A stretch of DNA of 33,963 nt from Eubacterium sp. AF22-8LB (GTDB lineage: Bacteria > Bacillota_I > Bacilli_A > Erysipelotrichales > Erysipelotrichaceae). The position numbers were made by a program, and so were the translations under genes. This document shows, piece by piece, positions 1 to 9,180 of this stretch. Where the stretch lies: positions 1 through 33,963 of the forward strand of contig NZ_QRVI01000024.1 of assembly GCF_003458715.1 (NCBI RefSeq), in the 5' to 3' direction. Below the pieces are notes generated by a model, which worked only from the letters and a program-made list of their open reading frames with translations, was not told the DNA's origin and ran no database searches. How positions within the stretch are numbered: position 1 is the first letter of the stretch; each line of letters opens with the position of its first letter.

Positions 1-2118
1 ACATTCAGAGTAGAGGATGGAAAGTTAACAATCACTCCTAAGTCAATCGATCCAGAAGACGAGAAGACCGGCATTACAGCTACAGATCCAGCGGATTCAA
101 TCTATAATGGAGAAGCACATGTAAATGCATTGACAGTAAGAGATACAAAGACAGGTAAGGATCTAGTAGAAAACAAAGATTACACATTGACATATGTAGG
201 TGATGTAGTCAATGTTGGAACAGTGAAGATTGAAGTCAAAGGTATCGGAAACTATACAGGCGAATTTACTAAGAGATATAAGATCACACCAAGAGAATAT
301 ACAGTGACAACAGATAGTGCTGAAAAGACATATGATGGAACTGCATTGACAGCTGGTGGTAAAATTGAAGGTATCGTGGATGGTGAAGTGGTTGTTGTTC
401 ATACAACAGGTAGTCAGACGGATGTTGGTTCAACTCTTAATACGTATGAATTAGAGTGGAAGAAAGCTTCAAGTAAAAACTACAAGTTAAAAGAAGAGGT
501 TATTGGAACATTAACAGTCACTGAACAGACAATCGATCCTGGTGAAGATCCAAAAAAACCAAATCCTAATTATTTAGGAATTGAAATCAGTAATCCAAGT
601 GATGAAGTCTATGATGGCAAGGAACACAAGTGGTCTCCTACAGTTGTAGATAAAGAAGGAAATGCTTTAGTTGAAGGTACAGATTACACAGTAGAATATG
701 CAACATCTGATTTTACAAATGTGGGTGCAATCGATGTGACAATTACTGGTATTGGAAATTATACTGGAACTGTAACTAGAGCTTATAAAATCACGCCTAA
801 GGCTTATACAGTAACAACAGAATCTGCGACAAAGGTTTATGATGGAACTGCATTAACAGCTGGTGGTAAGGTTAAGGGTATTATTTCTGGTGAAACAGTA
901 GAATTTACAACAACAGGTAGTCGAATTGATGAGGGTACTTCAAAGAACACGTATAGCTTGAAGTGGAATGGTTCAGCAATTGAGACAAATTACAAACTTG
1001 AAAAGGTATCAATCGGTGATTTAACTGTAAAAGCGAAGTCAATCATTCCGGATGAACCAGATACTCCAGAAGAAAAGAAGACAGGCATTACAGTAAATGA
1101 ACCAAGTGATTCAATGTATGATGGTCAAGAACATAAAGAATTATTAACTGTAAAGGATGCTAAGACGGGTAAAGAATTAGTTTCTGGAACAGAATATGCA
1201 GTGGCTTACACTGGTGATTTAGTCAATGCTGGAACAGTAACAATTACAGTTACAGGTAAAGGCAACTACACTGGAACATTCGCTAAAGCTTACAAGATCA
1301 CAAAACGTCCTATCACATTAACAAGTGCTACTGAAAGCAAGACTTATGATGGCAATCCATTAACAAACACATCCATTACAGTGAGTGGTGATGGATTTGC
1401 GAAGGGTGAAGGTGCTACATATGAAGTAACTGGATCTCAAACAGAGGTTGGAGACAGTGCAAATGCATTCGAATACAAGTTGAATGAAAATACATTGGCA
1501 TCTAACTACGACATTACAAAGGTTGTTGGAACATTAACAGTTACACGAGATACAGCTCCAGTAATTCCAGCTCCAACACCTACAACTCCAAGCATGCCGC
1601 CAGTAGTTCAAAGAGTAATTCCTAAGCCTACTCCTACTCCAACTGAGACAGTGGAAAAGGATAGGACACCTAAGGCAGAACCGAAAGAAGAAAAGGTTGA
1701 AAAAGAAAAGACGCCAAAGGCAAAGACACAGAGATTCTGGGCATTGATGAACTTGATCTGTGCAATCGTAACAGTATTATTCGGATTGTTGTTGTTGATT
1801 AGTAAACGTCATAAAGATGAAGATGACGAAGAAGAGGATGATGAAACAAAACAACAAGCAACTACAAATGAAGACGAAGAACAAGAACAAGAAAAGAAAC
1901 GTGGATTATTCACTCGCGTACTTGCAGTTCTAATCGCAATCGTATCTGTTGTATTCTTCCTAGTAACTGAAGATATGAGTCTAGCATGGACATGGACAGA
2001 TCAATGGACAATTTGGATGGTTGTTATTGGATTGGTACAAATCGTAGTATTCTTCGTAGGACGTAAATGGAAAAACGTCGATGACGATGATGAAGACGAA
2101 CAAGCACAACAAGCTTAA
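1..2118 (+). CDS. Repeat-rich surface protein with three C-terminal membrane helices (5' end outside window)
   Basis: The reading frame is open from base 1, so this is the 3' part of a longer gene. The TTG at about 130 is internal and not a start. Three units of roughly 155 residues alternate a fold carrying a GNYTG motif with a YDGTALTAGG-type domain (MBG/YDG-like families of bacterial surface proteins). A Pro/Thr-rich stalk follows (about 1555-1660). The C-terminus has no LPXTG. It has a hydrophobic helix (about 1735-1800), a very acidic Asp/Glu linker (about 1810-1895), then two more helices (about 1905-2070) and a second acidic tail. Predicted topology puts the repeats outside and both acidic segments in the cytoplasm. 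A hairpin terminator follows. The role is probably adhesion or cell-surface display; the ligand is unknown. Domain assignment is by motif only. Confidence 0.8.
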   Translation, partial: TFRVEDGKLTITPKSIDPEDEKTGITATDPADSIYNGEAHVNALTVRDTKTGKDLVENKDYTLTYVGDVVNVGTVKIEVKGIGNYTGEFTKRYKITPREYTVTTDSAEKTYDGTALTAGGKIEGIVDGEVVVVHTTGSQTDVGSTLNTYELEWKKASSKNYKLKEEVIGTLTVTEQTIDPGEDPKKPNPNYLGIEISNPSDEVYDGKEHKWSPTVVDKEGNALVEGTDYTVEYATSDFTNVGAIDVTITGIGNYTGTVTRAYKITPKAYTVTTESATKVYDGTALTAGGKVKGIISGETVEFTTTGSRIDEGTSKNTYSLKWNGSAIETNYKLEKVSIGDLTVKAKSIIPDEPDTPEEKKTGITVNEPSDSMYDGQEHKELLTVKDAKTGKELVSGTEYAVAYTGDLVNAGTVTITVTGKGNYTGTFAKAYKITKRPITLTSATESKTYDGNPLTNTSITVSGDGFAKGEGATYEVTGSQTEVGDSANAFEYKLNENTLASNYDITKVVGTLTVTRDTAPVIPAPTPTTPSMPPVVQRVIPKPTPTPTETVEKDRTPKAEPKEEKVEKEKTPKAKTQRFWALMNLICAIVTVLFGLLLLISKRHKDEDDEEEDDETKQQATTNEDEEQEQEKKRGLFTRVLAVLIAIVSVVFFLVTEDMSLAWTWTDQWTIWMVVIGLVQIVVFFVGRKWKNVDDDDEDEQAQQA
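61..1545 (+). repeat. Three tandem about 155-codon repeats in the surface protein
   Basis: Units start near 61, 574 and 1081. Each begins with a GI-x-x-x-x-PS/AD-x-x-Y-D/N-G-x-E/A-H motif, passes through GNYTG, then YKIT, then a second Y-DG motif (EKTYDGTALTAGGK in unit 1, TKVYDGTALTAGGK in unit 2, SKTYDGNPLTNTS in unit 3), and closes with an I/V-G-x-LTV strand. Units 1 and 2 are most alike; the second half of unit 3 has diverged. Confidence 0.75.
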
Positions 2119-2133
2119 TGAAATCAAAGATTT

Positions 2134-2158
2134 GGGGTAGCATAGCGCTACTCCTTTT
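2134..2158 (+). terminator. Rho-independent terminator of the surface protein gene
   Basis: GGGGTAGC (2134-2141) pairs with GCTACTCC (2147-2154), 8 bp with one G-T wobble and a 5-nt loop. It is followed by TTTTCTT, 15 bases after the stop codon. Confidence 0.8.
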
Positions 2159-2179
2159 CTTGTTGGTTAGATTTATACT

Positions 2180-2208
2180 TTGTAACAATTGTTCACATGG
2201 TGTATAAT
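2180..2208 (+). promoter_or_regulatory. Sigma-A-type promoter of the GGDEF sensor gene
   Basis: A -35-like TTGTAA (2180-2185) lies 17 bp from a perfect TATAAT (2203-2208). This predicts transcription from about 2215, just before the Shine-Dalgarno site. A dyad (GTAACAATTGTTCAC) overlaps the -35 and spacer and could be an operator. Confidence 0.65.
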
Positions 2209-2233
2209 TTAGACAAGAATAAAGGAAATGGTT

Positions 2234-4141
2234 ATGAAAAAACAATTATCTCAGTTAATGCCTACGCTTGTTGTTTTAATTTTAATATTGGCATTGACTG
2301 TCACAACGTACAATATAAGCTTAAAACAAGAAGAAAAGGAATGCTGGAATCGATTAGAAAATGCAAGTGAAGCAATGATTCAAAGTATTCAAAGTCGCGT
2401 GAATGATGATTTGAATTATTTACGCTTAATTGGTAAAGATTTTTCAAATGAAGATCATTTACCTACATATGAAGAATATAGAGGTAGACTTGCTACTTTT
2501 GAAGATGTATCATTGTTTGAACGTGTTGATTTATTGATGAAGAATAATACGTTGTATACGTTGCATGACGATGTTCAACAAATCTATTCTAATGAATTTT
2601 TGATATTAAATTCAACGGCAGAATATATGGATCTAGTTCATACAGATACTTTGACAAATGAGCGAAGTGTGAATTATTATGTGCCAATTCTACAAAATGA
2701 TTCAGTCGTAGCTTATTTAGTCGGTGTAATCCAATGTGATACATTGGATGAGAAGTTTTATACACCAATATTAAATGGGAAGACACATAACTTAATTATT
2801 GATACAACCGATGGACAGGTTGTGATGGATAATAAAGATATGAATATTGATAATATTGCTTCGGATACGGATTTTAAATTGTTAACATCTAAGAAAAATG
2901 TTGTAAAGGCAATCAATTCACTTAAATCAGGTGTTGTGACTTTTAAGAAGGGAAATATTAATCAATATCTGATTTATAAACCTGTCAAAATATATAATTG
3001 GGAATTATTGATTACAGTAAGTGAAAATGTTGCCTTTGCGAGTACATTAATGTTGAAGCAGAATTATATGATTATGGTTATTTGTGAAATTGTGATTCTC
3101 TTATTGTATTGTGGATTCTATATCAAAAAGGTGCGTAGAATTTCTTTAAAATCGCATGAATTGTCTGAAGATTTAAATGTATCCAATACGTTGATTCAAT
3201 GTGTTCGTATATTATCAAATAGTGCTGATCAAAAACGTTCTATTGATGAGATTCTTCAAATTATTTGCGAATTCTATCAAGCACAAAGATGTTACGTACT
3301 AGATTTAGATATGGACAATAAAAAGACAAATGGTATCTATGAATATGGAAAACAATATGATGACATTCATGTTGAGAACATGGTTCGATTATGTTTAGAA
3401 CATATGGATTTAGTGAATCAATTCTTTGAAACTCAAAAATCATATTATATTGATGATGTGACAAATGAAATTTCTGTAGCGAGTCCAATTTATTCGAGTT
3501 TTATTCAACAAAAAATTCACAGCATTATTGTTGTGCCATTTATGGATGATAAACAGATCAATGGTGTATTTGCGGTTGATAATCCGAAACAAAATTACTA
3601 TCAAAAGGATTTTTTAGAATCTTTATGCTTCTTTATAAAAACGGCTATGGCAAGAGAAAAAGAGAAGGCAAAACTAAAGAATTTAAGTTATGTGGATTCT
3701 TTAACGTATGCCCAAAATCGCAATCATTTCAATGAATATATAGAGCAGAATAGAAACAAAGAACTTCATTCTTTAGGTGTTATTTATTTGGATTTAAATG
3801 GATTAAAAGAAGTAAATGATAAGATGGGACATATCGCAGGAGATACATTGATTATTACAGCATCGTATGTATTACAGGAAATCTTCTTAGACAATTCATA
3901 TCGTGTGGGTGGAGATGAATTTGTGGTCATTGAACAAGATGTATCTGAACTTTTATTCTTTGATCAATATTTAAAATTACTTAATCGCATGAAAGAACTT
4001 GAAATTAGTGTTGCGACAGGTTGTGTATGGAAAGAAACGTGTACAAATCTATCTGAAATTCTACAAGAAGCTGATCAAAAGATGTATGAAGATAAAAAGC
4101 ATTATTATTCTTTGGCTGAAAATGATCGAAGAAAACGATAA
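2234..4141 (+). CDS. Membrane sensor with GAF-like and GGDEF (diguanylate cyclase) domains
   Basis: About 635 residues. An N-terminal helix (about residues 8-26) and a second helix (about 275-293) bracket a predicted extracellular sensor segment of about 245 residues (Cache-like by layout). A cytoplasmic GAF-like region (about 320-475) follows, then a C-terminal GGDEF domain with LDLNGLKEVNDKMGH and an intact GGDEF near residue 559. The expected reaction is 2 GTP to cyclic di-GMP. The residues before GGDEF (FLDNSYRV) lack an RxxD inhibitory site, so product feedback is not obvious. No EAL or HD-GYP partner is visible in the window. The ATG at 2234 is chosen over 2228 because AAAGGA at 2221-2226 then sits 7 bases upstream. 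The gene stands alone between its own promoter and terminator. Confidence 0.85.
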   Translation: MKKQLSQLMPTLVVLILILALTVTTYNISLKQEEKECWNRLENASEAMIQSIQSRVNDDLNYLRLIGKDFSNEDHLPTYEEYRGRLATFEDVSLFERVDLLMKNNTLYTLHDDVQQIYSNEFLILNSTAEYMDLVHTDTLTNERSVNYYVPILQNDSVVAYLVGVIQCDTLDEKFYTPILNGKTHNLIIDTTDGQVVMDNKDMNIDNIASDTDFKLLTSKKNVVKAINSLKSGVVTFKKGNINQYLIYKPVKIYNWELLITVSENVAFASTLMLKQNYMIMVICEIVILLLYCGFYIKKVRRISLKSHELSEDLNVSNTLIQCVRILSNSADQKRSIDEILQIICEFYQAQRCYVLDLDMDNKKTNGIYEYGKQYDDIHVENMVRLCLEHMDLVNQFFETQKSYYIDDVTNEISVASPIYSSFIQQKIHSIIVVPFMDDKQINGVFAVDNPKQNYYQKDFLESLCFFIKTAMAREKEKAKLKNLSYVDSLTYAQNRNHFNEYIEQNRNKELHSLGVIYLDLNGLKEVNDKMGHIAGDTLIITASYVLQEIFLDNSYRVGGDEFVVIEQDVSELLFFDQYLKLLNRMKELEISVATGCVWKETCTNLSEILQEADQKMYEDKKHYYSLAENDRRKR

Positions 4142-4143
4142 AA

Positions 4144-4169
4144 AAGATTGGAAATTAAGCTCCAATCTT
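4144..4169 (-). terminator. Convergent terminator between GGDEF gene and rnhC
   Basis: AAGATTGGA (4144-4152) and TCCAATCTT (4161-4169) form a perfect 9-bp stem with an 8-nt loop. Read on the minus strand it ends in a T6 run, a good terminator for rnhC, and it overlaps the rnhC stop codon. On the plus strand the T-run is weaker, so termination of the GGDEF transcript there is probable but less sure. Confidence 0.75.
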
Positions 4170-5003
4170 CTGTGTATTTTTAAAATGAAGCTTTGCCACT
4201 TGGTAAAGCTTTTCTTTTCCAAATTTTTTTACAAATGCCTTGCCACAAGCATCTACTCTATTTCCAGCACCTTTTTCGAATTTAAAATCATATTTTTCTT
4301 CCATTAAATCCCATGTTTCTAGAAAAGCATTACGAGCTAAGATGCTCGCACAAGCTACAGCTAGATATTTGTTTTCGGCCTTTGTCTCAAATGTGATTCC
4401 ATGAATCACTTCAGGGAAGCTTTTTAAATAGCGATAATAACTTTTTTCCTGAACAAACTGATCGATAACAATTTGTTTAGGTAGAGTGTATCCCTTATGA
4501 ACAAGGTTTACATAAGCCTGGTTGTGCAGGCGACACTTCATATCGACCATGTTACAAGTATCATGCATATCATTATATTTTGTATTAGGTACAACCAAAA
4601 TACTATGAGGACACACTTCCTTGATAATAGGTGCTAATTTACGAATCTTTGCATCATCTACCTGCTTAGAATCCTGTATGCCTAGATGGGCTAGCTTTTC
4701 TCGAGCTTCTTTTGTGACAATGCAGCTTGCTACGACGACAGGACCAAAATAATCGCCGGTACCTACTTCATCGCTTCCAGCCTGGTCTTGCGCTTCTTTA
4801 TGAGGGGTTGTAGGCTCTAACCAAGAAAGGTCAGCCCCCTGAAATACAACTTTGCCACTTGTATAGGCTGTAATCGTACACTCCTTCGTTTTGATTTGGT
4901 AGTATGTATATTGAGGTGTGCTTTCCTTTAATATAAATTTAGTTAGACGTTCCTTTAAATGAAGGATTTCATCTTTTGACATTTCCTTTGTTAATGTTGC
5001 CAT
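4155..5003 (-). CDS. rnhC: Ribonuclease HIII
   Basis: 282 residues. The enzyme cleaves the RNA strand of RNA-DNA hybrids in the cytoplasm and helps remove R-loops and primers. The N-terminal about 80 residues match the TBP-like substrate-binding domain of RNase HIII. The catalytic domain opens with GSDEVGTGDYFGP (the DE(G) motif). An acidic IDQF segment and a CASILARNAFLE stretch follow, as in the family. The minus-strand ATG at 5003 is preferred to GTG at 5012 because AAGGTG then lies about 6 bases upstream. It is divergent from mutS2; the two share a short intergenic region. Confidence 0.93.
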   Translation of the reverse strand: MATLTKEMSKDEILHLKERLTKFILKESTPQYTYYQIKTKECTITAYTSGKVVFQGADLSWLEPTTPHKEAQDQAGSDEVGTGDYFGPVVVASCIVTKEAREKLAHLGIQDSKQVDDAKIRKLAPIIKEVCPHSILVVPNTKYNDMHDTCNMVDMKCRLHNQAYVNLVHKGYTLPKQIVIDQFVQEKSYYRYLKSFPEVIHGITFETKAENKYLAVACASILARNAFLETWDLMEEKYDFKFEKGAGNRVDACGKAFVKKFGKEKLYQVAKLHFKNTQKIGA

Positions 5004-5037
5004 TTTAATCACCTTATTTAGTTTACCATAAATTTTG

Positions 5038-5046
5038 TGTTAGAAT
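5038..5046 (+). promoter_or_regulatory. Extended -10 promoter of mutS2
   Basis: TG at 5038-5039, one base, then TAGAAT (5041-5046) is an extended -10 element with no clear -35. Transcription from about 5053 would exclude the GTG at 5037 as a start codon and agrees with the ATG at 5067. Confidence 0.5.
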
Positions 5047-5066
5047 ATTCTCGAATGGAGTATTTT

Positions 5067-7379
5067 ATGAAACAAAATTTTAGAGATGAATTAAACCAGG
5101 CAATTGACTATTCAAGTGTATTAACACAGATATCAGCATTTTCTAGCTTTTCATGCGCAAAAGAAAAGATTTTAAATGCGTTGCCTTTTTTTGATAAATT
5201 AGAAATACAAGCACAATTAAATTATGCTAAGGAAGCGATTCAATTTGAACAGGCAGGTGGACTTCTATCTTTATCTGGAGCCAATGATATTTCTATGCCT
5301 GTCTCAAAAGCTTCTAAACAAATGACTTTGACAAGTAAAGAATTGATTTCCATCTATCATTTTTTAACAGCTGTTAAGCAAGCCAAACAAAGCTTGGATT
5401 CATCGGACTATCCTGAATTAACAGGCTTAGCCCAATCCATGGATGGGTGTTCGCGATTAATGGATTCAATTATTTCAAAAATTGATTTAACAGGTTCTGT
5501 AAAGGAGGATGCTACACCAGCTTTAAAGAGTATGCATAAGGCGTTAGTGGATACACGTCTTGCGTTACAATCTAAATCTAGACAGTTTTTAAAGAAGAAT
5601 AGCTCAAAACTAATGGAAAATATGACGACAACCGTATCTGGTCGTGTGGTTGTGTTGGTGCGTGCCCAAGACAAGAATGCCTTTGGCGGCATGATTCATG
5701 GACAATCTAGCTCTGGTTTAGCTTATTATGTAGAGCCATCTAGCTTTGTGTCAGATAATAATGAAATTTCTTCCTTAATGATTCGTATTGAAGAAGAGAA
5801 GAAAAGAATTTGTAAGGAATTGTCAGTGCAGGTTAAGAAAAATACATTATCTTTAACTTCGGCATTAGAAACATTAACCATTATTGATGTTGCCTTCACA
5901 AAGGCCAAATGGGCCGTGCGCTATGATGGGTGTATTCCATCTCTACAATCAAGAGATCATTCTTTATATTTAGAGCATGCCAAGCATCCGTTGATTGATG
6001 AAAAGAAAGTAGTGCCGAATACATATGAATTAAATGATAGACAGGCATGTCTAATGATTTCAGGTCCGAATATGGGTGGAAAAACCGTTACGTTAAAGAC
6101 GATTGGATTATTTGTAGCCCTTGCACATGCAGCTTTTCCTGTGCTGTGTCACAAAGCTATTTTTCCTTTTTATCAATCGATGTATTTTGATATTGGAGAT
6201 CATCAGTCGATTGAAAATAATTTATCGACATTCTCAAGCCATATCTCAAGACTTTCTATGATTTGTCATAAGAGTAATGAAAATAGCTTTATCTTACTGG
6301 ATGAAATTGGAAATGGTACAGATCCTTTGGAAGGAGCTAGTCTTGCGGTGGCTATTTTAGAATATTTGATTTCTAAGAAAAGCACGATTATTACTTCAAC
6401 GCACTATTCACAGGTAAAAACCTATGGAAAAGCTAATGATTCTGTATTGGTTTCGAGTGTGGAGTTTGATCCTGAAACATTGAAACCTACCTATAAATAT
6501 ATTCCTGGTGTATCTGGTGCTAGTTATGCATTTCATATTGCCAGAGAATATCACTTGGATGAGTCCATTTTAGAGAGAGCTGATTTTCTAAAGAATGAAA
6601 ATGAAAAGCAGACAGAAAAAGAATTAGAGAAGCTGGAAAAACTACAAAATGATGTTTTGAAACAAAAAGAGCGTTTTAACGCATTGATTGAAGATGCGCA
6701 TCGTGTACAAAAAGAGGCGTATGAAAAGGAAAAGGAAATCGAAAAGCGTAAGGCTGAACTGGATGCATCGTATCAAGAACAGTTGAATGAGATGTTAGAA
6801 AAGAAAAAGGCAGAGGCCAAAGAAATTCTAACGGTTCTTCGTAAGGAAAAGACAGGTAAGCAACATAAACAGATTGAGAAAATGCATGAATTGGATCTTT
6901 TAAATGAGAGTGTGGTAGAAGAAGTCGAAGAGAAAAAGGAATTCAAGGTGGGTGATTACGTAAAAATCACAGGCTTGAATTCACATGGTGAAATTGTGGA
7001 TATCCGAAGAAATGAAGCGACTGTATTAACGAATGGAATGAAGATGAAGGTTAAGCTTTCTAAGCTAGAGCCTATGCATAAACCGCAAATAAAAAAGACT
7101 AGCTATAAGGCACATGTAGAATCGGTTTCAAGCCGTTTCCCATTAGAATTGAATCTAATTGGAATGCGTGTTGAAGAAGGTATTGCAGCTTTAGATAAAT
7201 ATTTAGATCAAGCGGTTGTGAAACATATTAAACAAGTACGTATTATACATGGTATGGGTACAGGTGCATTGCGTACGGCTGTATGGAAGGATTTAAAGAA
7301 ACAGCCAAATGTTTCGAAATTTACAAGTGCTGGACCAAGTGAAGGTGGACTTGGTGCCACTATTGTATTGTTAAAGTAG
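5067..7379 (+). CDS. mutS2: MutS2 (Smr-domain MutS-family ATPase)
   Basis: 770 residues, normal family length. There is no N-terminal mismatch-recognition domain. Core and lever segments are followed by the ATPase with Walker A GPNMGGKT (about residue 333) and Walker B ILLDEIGNGTD (about 408). A long charged coiled coil (about 510-620) follows, then a KOW-like segment, then the C-terminal Smr nuclease-type domain (from about 690) with HGMGTGALR. Known members suppress homologous recombination; in Bacillus subtilis MutS2 also acts on collided ribosomes. The ATG at 5067 has GGAG six bases upstream; longer GTG/ATG starts at 5037 and 5055 lack a ribosome-binding site. uvrC begins 8 bases after the stop, so the two are probably co-transcribed. 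Confidence 0.95.
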   Translation: MKQNFRDELNQAIDYSSVLTQISAFSSFSCAKEKILNALPFFDKLEIQAQLNYAKEAIQFEQAGGLLSLSGANDISMPVSKASKQMTLTSKELISIYHFLTAVKQAKQSLDSSDYPELTGLAQSMDGCSRLMDSIISKIDLTGSVKEDATPALKSMHKALVDTRLALQSKSRQFLKKNSSKLMENMTTTVSGRVVVLVRAQDKNAFGGMIHGQSSSGLAYYVEPSSFVSDNNEISSLMIRIEEEKKRICKELSVQVKKNTLSLTSALETLTIIDVAFTKAKWAVRYDGCIPSLQSRDHSLYLEHAKHPLIDEKKVVPNTYELNDRQACLMISGPNMGGKTVTLKTIGLFVALAHAAFPVLCHKAIFPFYQSMYFDIGDHQSIENNLSTFSSHISRLSMICHKSNENSFILLDEIGNGTDPLEGASLAVAILEYLISKKSTIITSTHYSQVKTYGKANDSVLVSSVEFDPETLKPTYKYIPGVSGASYAFHIAREYHLDESILERADFLKNENEKQTEKELEKLEKLQNDVLKQKERFNALIEDAHRVQKEAYEKEKEIEKRKAELDASYQEQLNEMLEKKKAEAKEILTVLRKEKTGKQHKQIEKMHELDLLNESVVEEVEEKKEFKVGDYVKITGLNSHGEIVDIRRNEATVLTNGMKMKVKLSKLEPMHKPQIKKTSYKAHVESVSSRFPLELNLIGMRVEEGIAALDKYLDQAVVKHIKQVRIIHGMGTGALRTAVWKDLKKQPNVSKFTSAGPSEGGLGATIVLLK

Positions 7380-7387
7380 GGGATAAA

Positions 7388-9145
7388 ATGAGTATTTCTA
7401 AACATTTACAAGATAAATTAGCCTTACTTCCAGATTCTCCTGGTTGTTATATCATGAAAGATGAGAATCAGAATATCTTATATGTGGGTAAGGCAAAGGT
7501 GCTAAAGAATCGTGTTCGATCTTATTTTCATGGTACGCACAATAATAAAACGACGCGTTTGGTTTCGCATATTCGTGATTTTGAATTTATTGTGACAGGC
7601 AGTGAAAAGGAAGCTTTATTATTAGAAATCAATTTAATTAAGAAGCATATGCCGCCTTACAATATCATGTTTATGGATGATAAGACCTATCCATATATTG
7701 AAATCACAAAGGAAAATAATTTTGTGGTTCGTACAACGCGTAACATTAAAAGTAAAAAGAGTGAATATTTTGGACCATATCCAAGTAGTCAGTCGGCCTA
7801 TGAAATTGTGAGGTTGATCAATCAAATTTTTTGCGTACGTAAATGTCGTCATATACCAGATACGCCATGTTTGTACTATCATATGCATCAGTGTTTAGGT
7901 CCATGTATTCATGAGATTGATCCAAAGGAAAATGAAAAGACGCGTAAGAAGATCAAGAAATTCTTACAGGGAGATACTAAGGAAGTCATGGATTCTTTGC
8001 AGGCAAGGATGTTAGAGGCGAGTGAGAATTTGCAGTTTGAAAAGGCACAGGAAATCTATAATACGATTCAAGCGTTGGAGCATGTCATTGAAAAACAGAC
8101 GATTGACTTTAAAGACCGCGCCAATCGTGATGTGTTTGGATATTATGTGGATTCTGGTTATATCTCTTTTCAAGGTTTCTTCATTCGACAAGGAAAATTG
8201 TTGGAACGAAATATGTCGATTACGCCTTTATATGAAGATGAGATGGATGCCTTTACAAGCTTTATAATGCAGTATTATGAAAAGAATGTGATTCCTAGAG
8301 AGATTTTAGTTCCACAAGGCACGCCTGTGGATGTTTTAAAGGAAGCTTTAGATACCAATGTGCATATTCCGATTCGTGGAGAAAAGAAAAAATTGATTGA
8401 TTTGGTTTATAAGAATGCGAAGGAAGCGCATGAACAAAAATTTCAATTGGTATTCCGTAAGGATAATGAGTTGAAAAAGGCGAATGAGATGTTGTCAAAA
8501 ATCTTTAATGCCGATATTCATACGGTAGAGATGTTTGATAACTCACACATTCAGGGTACGTTTAATGTAAGTGGTTTAGTTGTGTTTAAGGATGGAGTTC
8601 CAGATAAGAATTCGTATCGTCATTATAAATTAGATGGCTATCGAAGTGATGTGGACAGTATGAAAGAGGTTATCTATCGTAGATATTTTCGTTTGTTGAA
8701 GGAGCATCAGCCTATGCCTGATTTATTATTGGTAGATGGAGGTGCCCTGCAAATCAATGCGGCCAAAGAAATTATAGATATGCTTCAATTAAATCTTCGT
8801 GTGGCAGGTTTAGTAAAGGATGATAAGCATGCTACTCGAGCTTTAATGGATGCTAATCTGAATGAGATTCCAATTGATTCAAAATCGAGCTTATTCTTCC
8901 TTTTGACGCGTATGCAGGATGAGGTGCATCGCTTTGCGATTACTTATCATAGAAAGCTTCGAGATCAGTCGATGACAAAATCGGTATTGGATACGGTATC
9001 CGGTATTGGTCCTAAGCGTAAAGAGGAATTATTAAAACGATTTAAGAGTATGAAACAAATGCGTCAGGCAAGCGTAGAAGAGTTAAGTGAAGTGATTCCA
9101 GAGGATGTGGCTAAGATTCTCTATGCTCGTTTGCATGAGAATTGA
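7388..9145 (+). CDS. uvrC: UvrC, excinuclease ABC subunit C
   Basis: 585 residues, near the usual 590-610. It makes the two incisions beside bulky DNA lesions in nucleotide excision repair with UvrA and UvrB, which are not in the window. An N-terminal GIY-YIG nuclease (GCYIMKD...ILYVGKA) is followed by a Cys cluster (CVRKCRHIPDTPCLYYHMHQ, then CLGPC) and a UVR domain (about 203-238) that contacts UvrB. The RNase H-like endonuclease half has DNSHIQG and LLLVDGG, and a C-terminal helix-hairpin-helix pair has VSGIGPKRKEELLKRF. The Shine-Dalgarno AGGGGAT lies just before the ATG. Confidence 0.96.
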   Translation: MSISKHLQDKLALLPDSPGCYIMKDENQNILYVGKAKVLKNRVRSYFHGTHNNKTTRLVSHIRDFEFIVTGSEKEALLLEINLIKKHMPPYNIMFMDDKTYPYIEITKENNFVVRTTRNIKSKKSEYFGPYPSSQSAYEIVRLINQIFCVRKCRHIPDTPCLYYHMHQCLGPCIHEIDPKENEKTRKKIKKFLQGDTKEVMDSLQARMLEASENLQFEKAQEIYNTIQALEHVIEKQTIDFKDRANRDVFGYYVDSGYISFQGFFIRQGKLLERNMSITPLYEDEMDAFTSFIMQYYEKNVIPREILVPQGTPVDVLKEALDTNVHIPIRGEKKKLIDLVYKNAKEAHEQKFQLVFRKDNELKKANEMLSKIFNADIHTVEMFDNSHIQGTFNVSGLVVFKDGVPDKNSYRHYKLDGYRSDVDSMKEVIYRRYFRLLKEHQPMPDLLLVDGGALQINAAKEIIDMLQLNLRVAGLVKDDKHATRALMDANLNEIPIDSKSSLFFLLTRMQDEVHRFAITYHRKLRDQSMTKSVLDTVSGIGPKRKEELLKRFKSMKQMRQASVEELSEVIPEDVAKILYARLHEN

Positions 9146-9159
9146 TAGTTTAGTATAAT
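9131..9159 (+). promoter_or_regulatory. Promoter of the VanY-like gene
   Basis: TTGCAT (9131-9136), inside the end of uvrC, lies 17 bp from a perfect TATAAT (9154-9159). Transcription from about 9166 makes the TTG at 9163 an unlikely start and supports initiation at 9181. The tRNA operon at 12960 uses the same hexamers and spacing. Confidence 0.6.
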
Positions 9160-9180
9160 GTTTTGCGTGAGGTGCATATT

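Noticed and set aside
3999..4307. 102-codon plus-strand frame over the GGDEF/rnhC junction
   Set aside because: It overlaps the conserved GGDEF domain and crosses the terminator and rnhC in antisense, with no family resemblance.
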